From the NCBI GenBank assembly GCA_022410635.1, contig JAJVDF010000280.1:683602-747601 (forward strand): DNA of 64,000 nucleotides, in the 5' to 3' direction. Within the stretch, counting starts at the first letter, position 1, and each line of letters begins with the position of its first letter. The notes under the pieces are model-generated. The model was given only the letters and a program-made list of their open reading frames with translations, had not been told where the DNA came from and made no database searches. The translations under genes and the position numbers were made by a program. This DNA is from Tretioscincus oriximinensis. Lineage: Eukaryota > Chordata > Lepidosauria > Squamata > Gymnophthalmidae. Positions 11,371 to 22,860 of the stretch are shown here, piece after piece.

Positions 11371-12944
11371 GAAGCATCTTGAATTTTAAAGGACATTTTT
11401 AATTTTTAGACTATATGAAGTGTTATATCATACTTTTTCTCCACAAATATTTTTCTAGATTTTGTGCATCTTCACACCTGGGTGGCTCAGACGAAATAAA
11501 TCTCACAATGAAATGTTCTGTTTTCCCAATTTTTGACCACATTAACATCTTTATCTGCATTCCATTATCGCTCTGTATTTATTTGCAACTCATGTTGCTA
11601 CATTACCCAGGTGACAAACTTCTTACTCCCACACCCACCATGGCCTTCCCCTCCTTATGGTTTCACATATCTGTATATGAGAAGGCATAAAGGCTGTTCC
11701 TACACTGGGACTTATTCAGGGGGATCTGCCTTGGTCTACCCTAGCAGATACATGGCAAGCCCCTTGAATATATAACCCAGAGTAAGGTAAGTGTGGAAAG
11801 AACCAAAGACTCACTTATTTTCTTTTCCAAAATAGATTTTTGCTCCTACTTTAGTAATCTAATTTTGATTGGATAACATTAAAAAAACAAACAAGCAGGA
11901 AAACCTGCCCATTTGCAAAATGCTGCCACCTGTTGTGCCAATTATGTAAAAGCATACTCGGAGTTTATCCAAAACAGATTTTTTTTTTGTCATGTATACT
12001 TGGAACAGCTAAAAAGAAATTTGAAACAATGATACTTCTATTAATCGCTGCAAACTCACCGGAAAGTCATCCAAAAGGGCCTTGATGGGCAATATATCTC
12101 TGCTACTGTGGTATTTATTATCTCATTACTATTTGTACTACTTTCCATGATAGACTTTGACAAAAAAGTTAATTTGCCTTCCCCCTCCAAGTCAGTGTTA
12201 TCTGAGTTTTTATTAATGAAATGTTAAATTGTTTTTATTGTAACCAAACTTGGTACTTTTCAATACAGGCAAGATAGAAATGTAAACCAGTCAATTGATC
12301 AAAAATTGAATAGGTTAAGGATAAAAATAACAATGTTTTAAAAACATATTCTATTAAGTAGAACAAAAATTAAACAGTCCATAATTAACTAACCATCCCC
12401 CAAAGACTTTTCTGCCAGAACCCCCTGCTATCCAAAGGGGATATGTGCTTCCATGGGGAATAAAAAGGAGTTTCACCCTTTCAGGTTTTTGGTAGGATAT
12501 TCTTGGTTCTAAAAACCACCACCAATTACAGCATCTTGTGAGGAACAGGAAGTATTTAACAGTCAGCTTTAGCTTTTATGAGAAGTCTTTGCCAAGGGCA
12601 GTGTCTATGCCCACTATAGATTGTTTCCTGAACTTGGGAATCAATTATAATCATGCATAATTGCATATAGATATAGGAACTGGTGGTGAATTAAAAAAAA
12701 TCTATGGATTGTTTACAATTAAAATAATTATTTTAAAAAAAACTATAAATGGGCTGTCTAACATTAGGACGTGCCAACTGCAAATCTGTTAGGTGGAAAT
12801 GTCTGTGTTGTGCCTGACAGTACAGAATATGCCAGAGAAACTATCTTCAGGGCAGATAGGGTCTCTTGTCAAAGCAACTGCAGATGAAGGCAGAATAGTT
12901 TTAAGTCTTTTTACTGCCTGATATTTCATTACAGAATTACACGT
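11371..12944. other. Non-coding stretch
   Basis: Short frames only. No repeat identified. Confidence 0.5.
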
Positions 12945-12958
12945 GCGCCATCTAGTGG
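12945..12958 (-). promoter_or_regulatory. CTCF-type core motif, perfect match
   Basis: On the minus strand the 14-mer CCACTAGATGGCGC matches the CTCF core consensus CCASYAGRKGGCRS at all positions. Occupancy cannot be known from sequence. Confidence 0.5.
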
Positions 12959-13489
12959 GTAACCTTTTTTTTTAACTTTTAAACAATCCAGTACACGTGT
13001 ACTTCTAAACCATCTTCAGTCCAGGCCTTTGGATGGAAAGAAGGTTTAAAAACGCATGTCTGACCCAAGCAACTTTTTTCCAAGTAACTCACGAGATGCT
13101 AGAACACACCGTAATGGAAACCTCTGTTTAAAACCTNGGGAAACTCTTGGGGTGATTTGCTTCACTCCCTAATGTGGGTGTCTACAGACAGGGAGAAGGA
13201 AATGTTAAAATCTAGGTTCCACATGGGTCACTTCTCCAGAGCACCCAAACTGACCAATCTTTTTGAGTCATTTCTGGTACTCCAAGAAGCAGCCACTGTG
13301 GAAATATTCCTGTTTGAACTTATTTCACTTGTGATTCTGTCAAGAGCAGCAGCCTTGGAAATGTCTGAGTTTCTGCACAGCCAACATTGGTAGAGAAATT
13401 AGTGGTTGGAATCGTGTGAGAATCTCATGTTTTGTGAGAGTCTCCATTGTCGTACAAAGTATGGATCCTCATGTAGCAATGTATGTGAA
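12959..13489. other. Non-coding stretch with part of a foldback repeat motif
   Basis: 13000-13060 contains 'ccatcttcagtcc', part of a motif that recurs at 15003, 21462 and 31940. Otherwise nothing is recognised. Confidence 0.4.
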
Positions 13490-13720
13490 ATACCCCAGGG
13501 CTGGAAGTGACGTCACTTCCGCCCCCTGCTTCCAGGAGGGATGCCGCGGGCCCCCTCCTGGCCTGTCCTTCCAGGAATAGTGCTCAGAGTGATGTCATTT
13601 CCATTCCCGCACCGGAAGTGACTTCGCAAAATTTCCTTGAGTGCTTTGGGCGCCAGGAGAACGACAAATGCAGAGATTTGGGGGCTCCCAGAGCCTGATT
13701 TCCTGGTGGAAATCTCCCAG
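13490..13720. promoter_or_regulatory. GC-rich patch with ETS/CRE palindrome
   Basis: An 18-bp perfect palindrome, GGAAGTGACGTCACTTCC (13503-13520), contains two ETS cores flanking a full CRE. Two degraded relatives follow within 130 bp: 'gagtgatgtcatttcc' near 13588 and 'ccggaagtgacttcg' near 13612. The block is GC- and CpG-rich against AT-rich surroundings. It could be a promoter, but the repeated CRE-like units also fit a fragment of an unrecognised mobile element. Confidence 0.4.
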
Positions 13721-13930
13721 CACTGAAGGAGTTTTGGAATTGTTTTGCACTTACCTTCAGCGAAAGGCTGCTTGAACCATTCCCACATGCGGCTAGACCA
13801 GAAGCAGGAATTGTGAATGGCTATGTGCCTTTCTGTATTTTTATATACCTGTCTGTCCCCCGTCACCAGGATTGGGTAAAACCATGTCACGTGCTATGTA
13901 GAACGCAAGAAGGCTGCATTATATCCTTAT

Positions 13931-14240
13931 GAAGAAGAAGAAGAACTTGGTTCTTATACCCCGCTTTTCTCACCTTTCAAAGGGACTCAAAGCGGCTTAC
14001 AAGGATATATTTTGCCCGAAGGCTTCCATTCTATCTTCCCCACCAGGCTGTGGTGCTTCCTATCTATCTACTTGAAGTCAGTTGCAATTTCTTGCAATTC
14101 ATGCTTTCCAATAGCTGGGTTGGCTAGAGCTACAGGCTAGTGGAAGATGCTCACCCCTCCCCACGTCCGACACAGGGCTTCGAAACCCGATCTCCCAGAT
14201 GAGAGACCATTTTCCTAAGCGACTGAGCTATCCGTGCCTG
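13931..14240 (-). mobile_element. Second tRNA-headed SINE family, near full length
   Basis: On the minus strand it begins with a tRNA-like head (an A-box-like 'atagctcagtcg', then a B-box-like 'gggtttcgaagcc'), followed by a roughly 200-bp body and an 'aagccgctttgagtcccttt' block. It ends in a (TTC)n tail, seen here as GAAGAAGAAG. It closely matches the plus-strand copy at 26424. Confidence 0.85.
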
Positions 14241-15002
14241 CAGGAATTTTCTCAGGACACCAGATTGAATAAATTCATGATAAGTTAAAGTACGATTTTT
14301 TTTCATGATTTTAGCACTGGAAATTGCTCATGCTAATTGCTTGGACTGTTCCCTAGTCTGAAATATAGATACGCATATGGACCATTGCATACCTTGCAAT
14401 GTGAATAGGCAAGAAATTCATGTTGGACAAATTGTTTTTATTTATTTCCCCCAAATGATTTTCGTAAGCTTTTACAAGTATGAAGCACTGGAGAAGATCT
14501 GTGTGCTTGTTGATTTAATCGAAAGGTTCAAAATTACGACTCCTAGTTTATTTTATTTCTTTATTTTTTTTATTAAACATTTTAAAAAATAATAACAAAC
14601 CATGTATACAAAAAGAAACATCTATTTTAGAAAGCCTGATCAAAGCAGACATTTACATGTATATGCTGTATTTTTTTTACTTTAAATGATGATTTTGCCT
14701 TTTGCAAATCTAATGGAATTGTAGAGAATCTTAAAATATTGATTTACTGCCGGTTGTTGAAAAGAGCAAACAAGAGATGAAAATATCTTATTTCTGCTGC
14801 CACTGGATGCATTTTTAATAAGCCTTTCAGAAATTAGAGAAAAAGAAAAAAAGAATCTTAAAATATTTTATTGCACATTTGCTCATCTATTGATATAGTG
14901 CAAAAAAGTAGGCTGGATTCTTCTCAGCAAAGTCCTGCATTTTGGAACTCACAAGATACATTTACTTTTACTTACACGTTTACTTTTAAACCCTTTTGGG
15001 TT
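14241..15002. other. AT-rich non-coding stretch
   Basis: A T-rich run lies near 14545-14590. No repeat family or exon recognised. Confidence 0.5.
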
Positions 15003-15053
15003 TATCTTCAGCCCTGAAGAATGGGTTTGATCCATTCTTCAGGACTGAAGATA
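15003..15053. repeat. Short foldback repeat with CTTCAG..CTGAAG arms
   Basis: 51 bp form a near-perfect hairpin: 'tatcttcagccctgaagaat' pairs with 'attcttcaggactgaagata'. Partial relatives occur near 13015, 21462, 31940 and 36733, suggesting a small dispersed family. Confidence 0.6.
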
Positions 15054-15299
15054 GTTGAAATAAAGGTATCATCATTGCCTACAAATATTATCAAATGGGT
15101 TAGAAATGCAATGCATAATAAAATTCCAAATATCATCTGATAACTCTCAAAAAATGTAGATCAAATCTGCTGTGCTGAGTTTTTTGGATTTGGTTACGAA
15201 GTTTACTGCAAATGATATATTGTATATGAGACTGCATTTTAACAGGGTCAAAATCCTATAATTATTTCATAGGTTACCTGATTTGCCAGGCATGACCAC

Positions 15300-15443
15300 G
15301 GTGTTGAGCAGGAGATTGGATTCAATGACCCTGGAGGTCCATTCAAACTCTGTAATTCTATTATTTAGTGAATCCTACAATGAGCGGGGGTTGGACCTGA
15401 TGCCCATGGAGATTTCATCCAACTCTATGATTCTATGATTCTA
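15300..15443 (+). mobile_element. Two tandem CR1 3' ends, (ATTCTATG) type
   Basis: Two adjacent copies (about 15300-15361 and 15366-15443) of the CR1 3' terminus with 'gaccctggaggtcc' or a diverged version of it. Each ends in ATTCTAT(G) units. Confidence 0.75.
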
Positions 15444-15656
15444 GTCCCAGATTATAAATCTGATTTACTAAGCAAATTCAAGAGAAAAAAGGTATACTAA
15501 TGGCGACTAAAATGGACACAAAGACAACACCTCTGGGTTGAACAGATAGGTAGAATGATTTTAGGGAGCAGGAGAGAACAGGTGAGGGTTTCAACTTCAT
15601 CATCTGCTTGAGGAAATCCAGAAGCAAGTGAGATGGAATGAGGGACTTCCAACAAG

Positions 15657-16351
15657 TAGGCTGACAAGATGACCCCTTTTGTGGGGGGACCCTGTGTGGG
15701 AGTGTCTACTCTGCCCTCATAAGTACATAGGAAGAGCCATACTGGATCGGACCAGAGCCCATCTAGTCCAGCATACTCTCTGGGCACTGAGGGAAGCTGT
15801 CCCTCTTCCTCAATCTGATGTCCTCTCTGCCTGAGACCCCCATTCTCCAAGGCAGCTGGAGGGCTGCACTCCTGGGAGTGGGATGCTCCTGTTCCATCCC
15901 TGGAGGTCTCATCCTGATGCCTATTTCTGTCTCTCTGCTTCTCCAGGTCAGCTATCTTGGCCTCAAGGAAAGAAACATGTTCCCTGAGTGCCAGGAGNTC
16001 CTTGCACCAAACACACCACCATGACTTCTCACCAGCAAGGGGGGAAGGGGAGCAATTTCCCCATTTTTTGCTGAGGAAATTGTTTTCATTTTTCGTTTTT
16101 CGTTTTATTAATTCACTACCCCACTACTAGGGGGCTCTGGCGACCAAGGCCAGCTCCTTGAGGCATCCTNCCCTCAGTAAAAAATAAAAAAAAANGCAAA
16201 TTTCTCATACGCTTCAAGAAATTCTCACAAGCTTAAAAAAATTATCAAGAGGAGTATGCATGCTGGTGAGTGATTTGCATATTCATTAATATGCAAATTA
16301 GCACAAATATTAATTACCCTAGTTTGGGTATCAGAAAATTTGGTCAGTCTA
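15657..16351. mobile_element. TAGGCTGACC element, long form, copy a (split by CR1)
   Basis: The left terminus TAGGCTGACAAGATG at 15657 and right terminus GGTCAGTCTA at 16351 are inverted repeats of each other. Internal order matches the other long copies: a CCCCTTTT..GGGG hairpin near the left end, an 'actagggggctctggc' block, A/T-rich repeats with 'aaattctcacaagc', the octamer pair (16273-16280 and 16291-16298), then 'ggtatcagaaaa'. The flanks TCCAACAAG and TCCAGCAAG look like a target duplication. A CR1-derived insert interrupts it at about 15721-16037. Confidence 0.8.
15721..16037 (-). mobile_element. Internally deleted CR1: 3' tail fused to ORF1 segment
   Basis: On the minus strand the 5' part (about 16037-15788) is the Cys-x-x-Cys/coiled-coil part of CR1 ORF1, closely matching 430-674. 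The 3' part (about 15787-15721) is the CR1 3' terminus. Everything between, namely the esterase domain and all of ORF2, is missing. The ORF1 frame reads on into the 3' tail. It could be a non-autonomous derivative or a template-switch product. Confidence 0.75.
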
Positions 16352-17856
16352 TCCAGCAAGGCTTCTTTTATGTTCTAATTAATGTAAATAAACACACTTG
16401 AGCAGTTATTGTCAATTTTAGATGTAACAGTGATACCTGCTACGATTCTACAGTTAGACATCAGATAGCTTCAAAGAATTGTTTACCGAGAGAAAACACA
16501 AAATCAAATGACAGTAATGTTTTAAGGCACAACATACAAAGCTTTTTTCTGTTAGTTTTGATAAGCAGAATCCTGAGGGAAAATGAGATTTTTGGGCTCT
16601 CTCAGAGCACACCAGGTGTCAAGCCCCCATGGACCTTTATTAATCCCNTTTTATTTTATCTAGTCATCCCTATAGTTTAGAATGGGAATTAGTTGCATTT
16701 GTATAGTTATTTTGGGAGGGAACCTTATTTACTTTCTTTACTTACTTACTTTCAGTTACTTTTCCTCCCCTTCCCAGTTAAGTTTCATTTTGGGTGTAGC
16801 AGACCTGAGGAGAGCAAGTTTCAAACGTCATAATGGTAAAAAAACTCTCAGTCAAAGAAGACAAGAACTCCAAGAAACCTAAAAAGCAAATATTTAAAAA
16901 GGATTTGGGAGGAAACAGTTTTCCATCTTAATTTTTGTATTTTAAAGTAAACCTTCTTATGCTTTAACTGATTTTCACCTTCTGTCCCCGACAAGAAAAC
17001 AACACCCAAATAGAAAAACAGCTTGGGGGGGCAGAACACCAGATGACAGTAGGTTTGCTATAACTATGTCTAGTGGTAGCATTTCTATTGCAAAAGTTTC
17101 TATTAATGGAGAATCAACTTCAGCAGCCAGCTTAATTTCTTTTTCTATTTATGTAGTAATATAACAGTGTGTTGTGTCAAGTATGCAGATACTAAACAAA
17201 TTTACAAACCAGAATTCATAGACATTATGCAACGCTATTTTTTTAAAAACAAAAACCCATAATGAGGTATCTTGCTTTAGGGTCTGTTCAGATAATGGAA
17301 TCTGATCCCTTCTATGAATTCTGCCTAAAAGCAGACTTAAAAAACATCCCAGTACCCTGGTGCCAGATTTCGTGAGAAATATTGTGCGTATAAAAATCTA
17401 CAAAAGAGAAATCAAATCCACAGGGATTGCAAGATTACGCTGACATTTGTTAGGGCCTGGTGGACCAGAAAAAATAACACAGGACCTAATCATGGGGTGT
17501 GTCAGACTGTTATGGTACATCAGGTGTGATCATTGTCACTTGATCATAACATCCCTGGTTCATGGTTGTATTGATGAGAGGCTGCCAGAGACTGTTACGT
17601 AAATATCGTGTTATTACAGATTGCAAGCAAAATTAGATGTCATTAACCTAGATACTTGCTTATCTGACTACACTGCTGTTTCTTCCCCCTATAGCCCTAT
17701 TCAAGCATTTATAAAACCCTCTTGTTAAACTTCCTTCGTTATTATGCAGTTGCAGGCATGTGGAACATCTTGTCCTCTGGGTTATGCTACAATTTAGGCT
17801 GCATCCCAATAATTCACTTGCAAGTTGAATTTGTATCACATTTGCCGCACTAGGTT
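16352..17856. other. AT-rich non-coding stretch
   Basis: No coding or repeat feature recognised. Confidence 0.5.
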
Positions 17857-19105
17857 AAGAACATAAGAAGAGCCGTACTGGATCGTGCCGGAGCCCATCA
17901 AGTAAGCTGACCAGGTGCCCCCTTTTTGGGGGGGTAAACCCAATTTTGGGGTGTCTACCCCACCCTCCCGGGGACACACACNCACACACACCTTTTCTCT
18001 GTTTTTTGCTGATGGGAAAAAAGTTTTTTTAAAATTCACTGCACCACCATTAGGGGGTTCTGGCAACCAGGGCCAGCTCCTGAAGGCACCCTCCACTCAG
18101 TAAAAAATAAAAATTCTCATGCACTTCAAACAATTCTCACACACTTAAAAAAATGATTTTTTAAAAAAAAACAATTCACTGCACCACCACTAGGGGTCCC
18201 TAGCAACCGGAGCCAGCTCCTGAAGGCACTCTCCCTTCTGTAAAAAAATTAAAAAATTCTGATGTACTCCAAAAATTCTCACACAGTTTAAAAATTCTCA
18301 CACACTTAAAAAATTCTCACATGCTTCACAGATTTCTCGGGCAGGAATTTCAGAAGAAAATGCATGTTGGTGAGTAATTTGCATATGAATATGCAAATTA
18401 GCATGAATATTCCCCNGGTTTGGGCCTCAGAAAATCTGGTCAGTCTACATCTAGTCCAGCATTCTGTCTCACACAGAGGCCCATCAGATGTACCTNNGCA
18501 GTCCAAACAGAGGAAAGCAAAACTATTCACCTGTTCATGACTCCCTGCAAATGGCATTTCAGGAGTCCTGCCTGTTGCTCCATCCCGGAGGCAGCATCCA
18601 GACTTCCATCCTAGTCCCCATTTATACCCTTGGTGTCCATAAANCTGTCTAGTCCTGTCTTGAAGTTATCCAAGCTGTTAGCNACCACTACCTCTTCAGA
18701 AAGTAAATTCCACAGGCTGATGACCCTCTGGGTGAAAAAATACTTTCCTTTGTCTGTTCTCATTCTTCTGGCCATCAGTTTCAAGGGGTGNCCCCTGGTC
18801 CTAGTGTTGTGTGATAGAGAAAACATTTTTCTCTGTTCACCCTATCCATCCATGCAGGATTTTGTACTCTTCAATCAGATCACCTCTCAAATATCGCCTT
18901 TGGAGGCTGAGGAGGCCCAGGCATTACAACCTGACTTCATAAGGGAGTTGGCTCCAGACCCTTGATCATTCTTGTTGCCCTTTTCTGCACCTTCTCTATT
19001 TCCATAATGTCCCTCTTGAGATGTGGTGACCAGAACTAAACACAGTATTCCAAATGTGGCCTCACCACAGATTTATAAAGAGTCAAAATAACATTTGCTG
19101 ACTTG
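17857..19105 (-). mobile_element. CR1 LINE 3' region with reverse-transcriptase C-terminus, split by a MITE
   Basis: On the minus strand this runs from the end of ORF2 through the 3' UTR to the terminal TTCTTATG-type unit at 17857. The ORF2 C-terminal part, about 18611-18960, encodes residues including FFTQRVISLWNLL, a motif typical of CR1/L2 polymerase C-termini. Ns and frame breaks make the copy defective. A TAGGCTGACC element occupies 17903-18447. Confidence 0.85.
17903..18447. mobile_element. TAGGCTGACC element, long form, copy b (inside CR1)
   Basis: Its ends are TAAGCTGACCAGG and GGTCAGTCTA. The intact CR1 copy at 41975 reads 'gcccatctagtcc' at this point, whereas here CATCAAGT precedes and CATCTAGT follows the element, giving a 7-8 bp target duplication. 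It contains two tandem units of about 130 bp carrying 'gcaccaccaytaggg' and the octamer pair at 18377-18384 and 18391-18398. Confidence 0.88.
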
Positions 19106-19391
19106 TTGGGACACAAACCAGCACATTTCGAGCTTGAGAGCAGATAAAGCAGATTGTTGGTTTGCTGGGGAAACCNGCTGTCAAACGGCTATATGGGTTA
19201 TTCTGTACAGGCTTTGACGTTTGCATAGTTTTGATGAGAAACTGCGTGAGAGTTGAACAGATCTGATACTATCAGAAAAAATATCCAATTGCATTTGGAA
19301 GGAAGGACGACTGTACTTCCTCTCAGCAACCAGCAACAAAATGGCTGATGGAAAGTGTGTGTCACGTGCACAGAAAATCTTGCTTGTCAGG

Positions 19392-19594
19392 AAGGCTGAC
19401 CAGATGACCCCTTTTGGGGTGTGTGTTGAAAACCCGTTTTGGGGGTGCCTCCTGGAGGTTTTTTTGAGGAAAAATAAAAAACAAAAAAAATTGAAAAAAA
19501 TCTTTTTTTGAAAAAAAGTTCTGCAGAAAAAACTGGGAGACACCCCAAAACCGGGTTTTCAACCCACCCAAAAAGGGGTCATCTGTCAGCCTAT
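19392..19594. mobile_element. TAGGCTGACC element, short foldback, copy S1
   Basis: About 200 bp almost entirely made of two inverted arms of about 75 bp. The arms run from the GGCTGACCAGATG terminus through the GACCCCTTTT and 'gggtgcctcc' blocks into an A/T-rich loop. The 8-mer TTGTCAGG flanks it on both sides (19384-19391 and 19595-19602). Confidence 0.88.
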
Positions 19595-20019
19595 TTGTCA
19601 GGAGCTAACAGAACAACAAAACTCAGGATATTATGTAAGGTTATTGAGAAGATGAATTAACCCAGGAGATTGATAAAATGAATTACTGATACATCCCAGA
19701 ATAAATGAATGGTGTATGCATTCAGCCCTAATTCTCATCATTTAGAAGGGCAAGAGGAAAATGTAATTAAGGGTTCCCACTCTTTTTGTTTACCTGTAAT
19801 CAAGAAATAGNAAAGCTATTTTATACCAAGGGCTAAAACGCCATAGATACAATATAAGCAACAGCTGCTGAACTATGTTATGGTAGCATCCCTTTATCTC
19901 AGATTAGAAACTATTGGTGCTGTTTATGTTTTGTTTTCTGTACTGCTGACTTTGTTTTACTGAATTCTTTGTTTTCCAAAAGCCTGCATTCTTTTCTGTA
20001 TTTTGGGATCTGGTTCACA

Positions 20020-20345
20020 ACAAGTGGAGGGAGTGGGTGGAGGGTAGACTGACCCCCTTTTGGGGGAGGGGGGTTGATAACCTGGTTTTGGGATGCCTCC
20101 CAGTTTTTTCTGAGAAAAATGTTTTCAAAAAATTTTTTGGATTTTTTTGTTCCTCAGAAAAAAACGGGAGGCACCCCAAAAATGGGTTTTCAACCCCCTC
20201 GAAAAGGGGTCATCTGGTCATCTGGTCAGCCTAGGGATAGGGAAGGGGTTGGGGCAAGGCATGGTTGGAGTAGGTGGAGGCATGGATGGAGGCAAGGGGG
20301 GGAGAGGGGCTAGGGCCTGTTGCATTACCATAATGCAACAGGCTT
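20020..20345. repeat. G-rich GGAGGG/GGATGG repeat with terminal hairpin, split by S2
   Basis: The purine-rich sequence 'gtggagggagtgggtggag' continues on the far side of the S2 insertion and ends in a hairpin (20315-20343) with arms GCCTGTTGCATTA and TAATGCAACAGGC. A sister copy without the insertion lies at 59146-59365. Confidence 0.65.
20045..20233. mobile_element. TAGGCTGACC element, short foldback, copy S2
   Basis: The termini are TAGACTGACC and GGTCAGCCTA with long inverted arms as in S1. The right end carries a small internal duplication ('catctggt' twice). It sits inside the G-rich repeat shared with 59146. Confidence 0.85.
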
Positions 20346-20524
20346 AATCATTTCTCAATGTCCTATTCATATTTAATTTAAATTCTGTTTTGGATTTTCA
20401 AAAAAGGAATATATGTGAATTGATTATAAATGCACTGACNTATAAGCTCTGTACTGAGATATAACCCAGAACAAGGCTCATTGGGGTAAGAGCCTTAAAT
20501 GAAATCCTTAATCATTGGGCATAT

Positions 20525-20856
20525 ATAAGAACATAAGAACATAAGAAGAGCCATACTGGATCAGGCCACAGCCCATCGTGTCCAGCATTCTGTGTCACAC
20601 AGAGGCCCACCAGATGCACCTGGGCAGTCCGAACAGAGGAAAGCAAAATATGCTGCTCCTGTTCGTGACTCCCTGCAAATGGTATTTCAGGAGTCCTGCC
20701 TGTTGCTCCGTCCCGGAGGCAGCATCCAGACAACTATCTTAGTATCCATTTATACCCTTAGTGTCCATAAACCTGTCTAGTCTTGTCTTGAANCTATCCA
20801 AGCTGTTAGCTACCACTACCTCTTCAGGAAGTAAATTCCACAGGCCGATGACCCTC
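20525..20856 (-). mobile_element. CR1 3' end, antisense
   Basis: It starts with three units of the terminal repeat (ATAAGAAC on this strand) and continues through the CR1 3' UTR to 'gccgatgaccctc', where similarity to the copies at 17857 and 41975 stops. It is 5'-truncated, as usual for CR1. Confidence 0.88.
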
Positions 20857-22741
20857 ATATTGCAGTTTGCAATTTTGCACAAATAAAATCTAAATAGAGA
20901 ACAACCTGGAAGAACAGAGGAAGAAGTCTTTAAACTTCTGGATTTTTATTCATTTTGAGATGTTTTATTATTGTCCTTAGAGTTAAGCAGATTTAAAACT
21001 GTGGGACACAAAGGTCCTTTTATTAGAAATGGAATCATTTCACATATAATTCTTCTCCTGGCAGAAAGTGTTTTTTTTTTTTTTTTAAAAAACACTTTCA
21101 TAAAATGGCTGAAGTTGCAGAAACCTTTTCTAACTGACTAGACATTTTTATTCAGGAATCACGAAACTGCTCATAGAGTACAGAAGAAGCAGTCTGGGAA
21201 AAAGAACCATTCTACAAAAGGTGACTTTAAATGACAAAAGCTCTTTGAGATATATCCCAGAGGTACCAGGTCCTTTTAACAGAGGTGTAAGTTTGCACTT
21301 TAAAAAAAAAAACTTATATACTTGAATATGTATGTTTAAATGAAAAAACACTGGTACCATTGAATTCTGTGAGGAAATTCACTAAAAAATCATTTCTGAT
21401 TACAATTAGGCAGGATAAGACAAGTTCAAGACTAAACTAAAAAACTAACATTTTTCCTGGTTCAGTCCAGTTATTCAGGACTGAAGATGGTGTAAAACAC
21501 ATGTGTGACTAGACCTAAAATGACTAGCAGCAGCAAGGAAAACTACGGGTGGTGTAATGGTTTGGGTTACTGCATGCTTTACAAGCAAAAGGATTCCTCT
21601 GCCAGAAGTAGACTAAAACTAGAGAAAAGGTATTTGGATTTTCTCGGGTCCTAACCCACTTCTGTGACCAAGTCCTATTTCAGTATTGCCTATGAGACCA
21701 GGTAGCTGAGGGAAGAAGGGGTGTAAAATAAGTAAGTAAATTAAGTAAAGTAAGTAAATAAATTACAGCCCTGACAATAGATAGCTGGGGGTGTTTCTAA
21801 GGGTTGTGCATGAATCATGAGGTGCTGTTTTTCCCCTGCCCTAGTACTCAACTTGGAATTCAAAAGTATAAATGGAATTCAACTCAGATTCTGGCAGCAT
21901 GAGAACAAACTTAAGACAGCTGCACTGCACGGGATCGTGCTTTGCCAGTGATCAGTTTGCTCTCCATGGAACCACTTCATCTGTCAATGCAGTGTGCAGA
22001 ATGGAGGACTTTCCCACAGCCATGCAGAGAATGTGAGTAAAGTAATGTGAGACCAGGCACTCAGCTGCCAATCGAGGTAGTGGGACCCACATGAGCGCCA
22101 GGAGCAAATCCCAGTTGTTACCTTGGCAGTGCAACGATCATTGGAAAGTGTCTCCAGTAGCAATGCACACTTTCCAAGCTGAGTGTTGGAGCACAGCGAT
22201 TGCCTGTAGCCCGCTGTAGCCTTAAAATGTGCTGCTTTGGAGGCAGCCTTTCCTCCTAGACTATTTGTAACAAGTTTCTACTCATATTTTTCCAATTTCA
22301 TTTTTCCCAATGCCTTTGTTATTGTGCTTTTGCATGCGTTCTTTGTCCCCTCCAACTAAATGCAGCATTGGTTACTTTCATTCTAGCACTCAGCAGAAAT
22401 GCACAAACCATCCAGGTTCATGCACACAGAAATGGAATGCAATTTNTGCCTTTAATAAAGTTACATGTTTATGTCCAACAATAAGAGATACTCTTTCTAT
22501 AGCCTAGCAATGAGTAAAACCTTTATAGCAAGGAGAAAAGGAGAAAATATCTTGAAAAAGAACCTATTTTTTGAGCATACAAATAGAAAGAAACAGCAAG
22601 GAGCAGCAGTCTTTGTGTGTGTAGTGTCTCAGAAGTCCTCCTCACATACTGTATTGTTCCATATATATCCAAACAGAATGTCAGCACTAAAGTAGATTGC
22701 CACATGTGTTTATGACAATCCCAACGTAGCCATGTGATCAT
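20857..22741. other. Non-coding stretch
   Basis: It includes a T/A hairpin near 21064-21099 (GAAAGTG..CACTTTC around a T-run) and a partial foldback motif at 21462-21515 (CAGGACTGAAGATGG). No exon recognised. Confidence 0.45.
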
Positions 22742-22860
22742 CCAGTAAGGGGGCTTGTAGCCCTTGGCTGCTAACAAGAGAAAGGTAGATGGCATGAGCT
22801 TTCATATACACGTCTACTTCTTCAGATACTAGGGGACCAGATTTCGTAGGAAACTGTATA
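22742..22860 (-). repeat. Dispersed repeat with 'tctgaagaagtagacgtg' motif, antisense
   Basis: On the minus strand it matches 30506-30605 ('ctgaagaagtagacgtgt', then 'gaaagctyatgcca', then 'tctyttgtta'). More diverged relatives are at 28244-28372 and 50115-50215. It resembles widespread reptile LINE or Penelope-like 3' ends, but I cannot assign the class. Confidence 0.6.

Noticed and set aside
13513..13890. 125-codon minus-strand frame over the GC-rich patch
   Set aside because: It has no recognisable domain, a splice-donor-like sequence falls inside it, and it overlaps the ETS/CRE repeat block.
18611..18826. Protein fragment resembling a polymerase C-terminus
   Set aside because: It is not a host gene: it is the 3' end of CR1 ORF2, repeated at 42179 and 47030.
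22310..22507. Short frames near 22.3-22.7 kb considered as exons
   Set aside because: No splice-site pair, no motif, and N interruptions.
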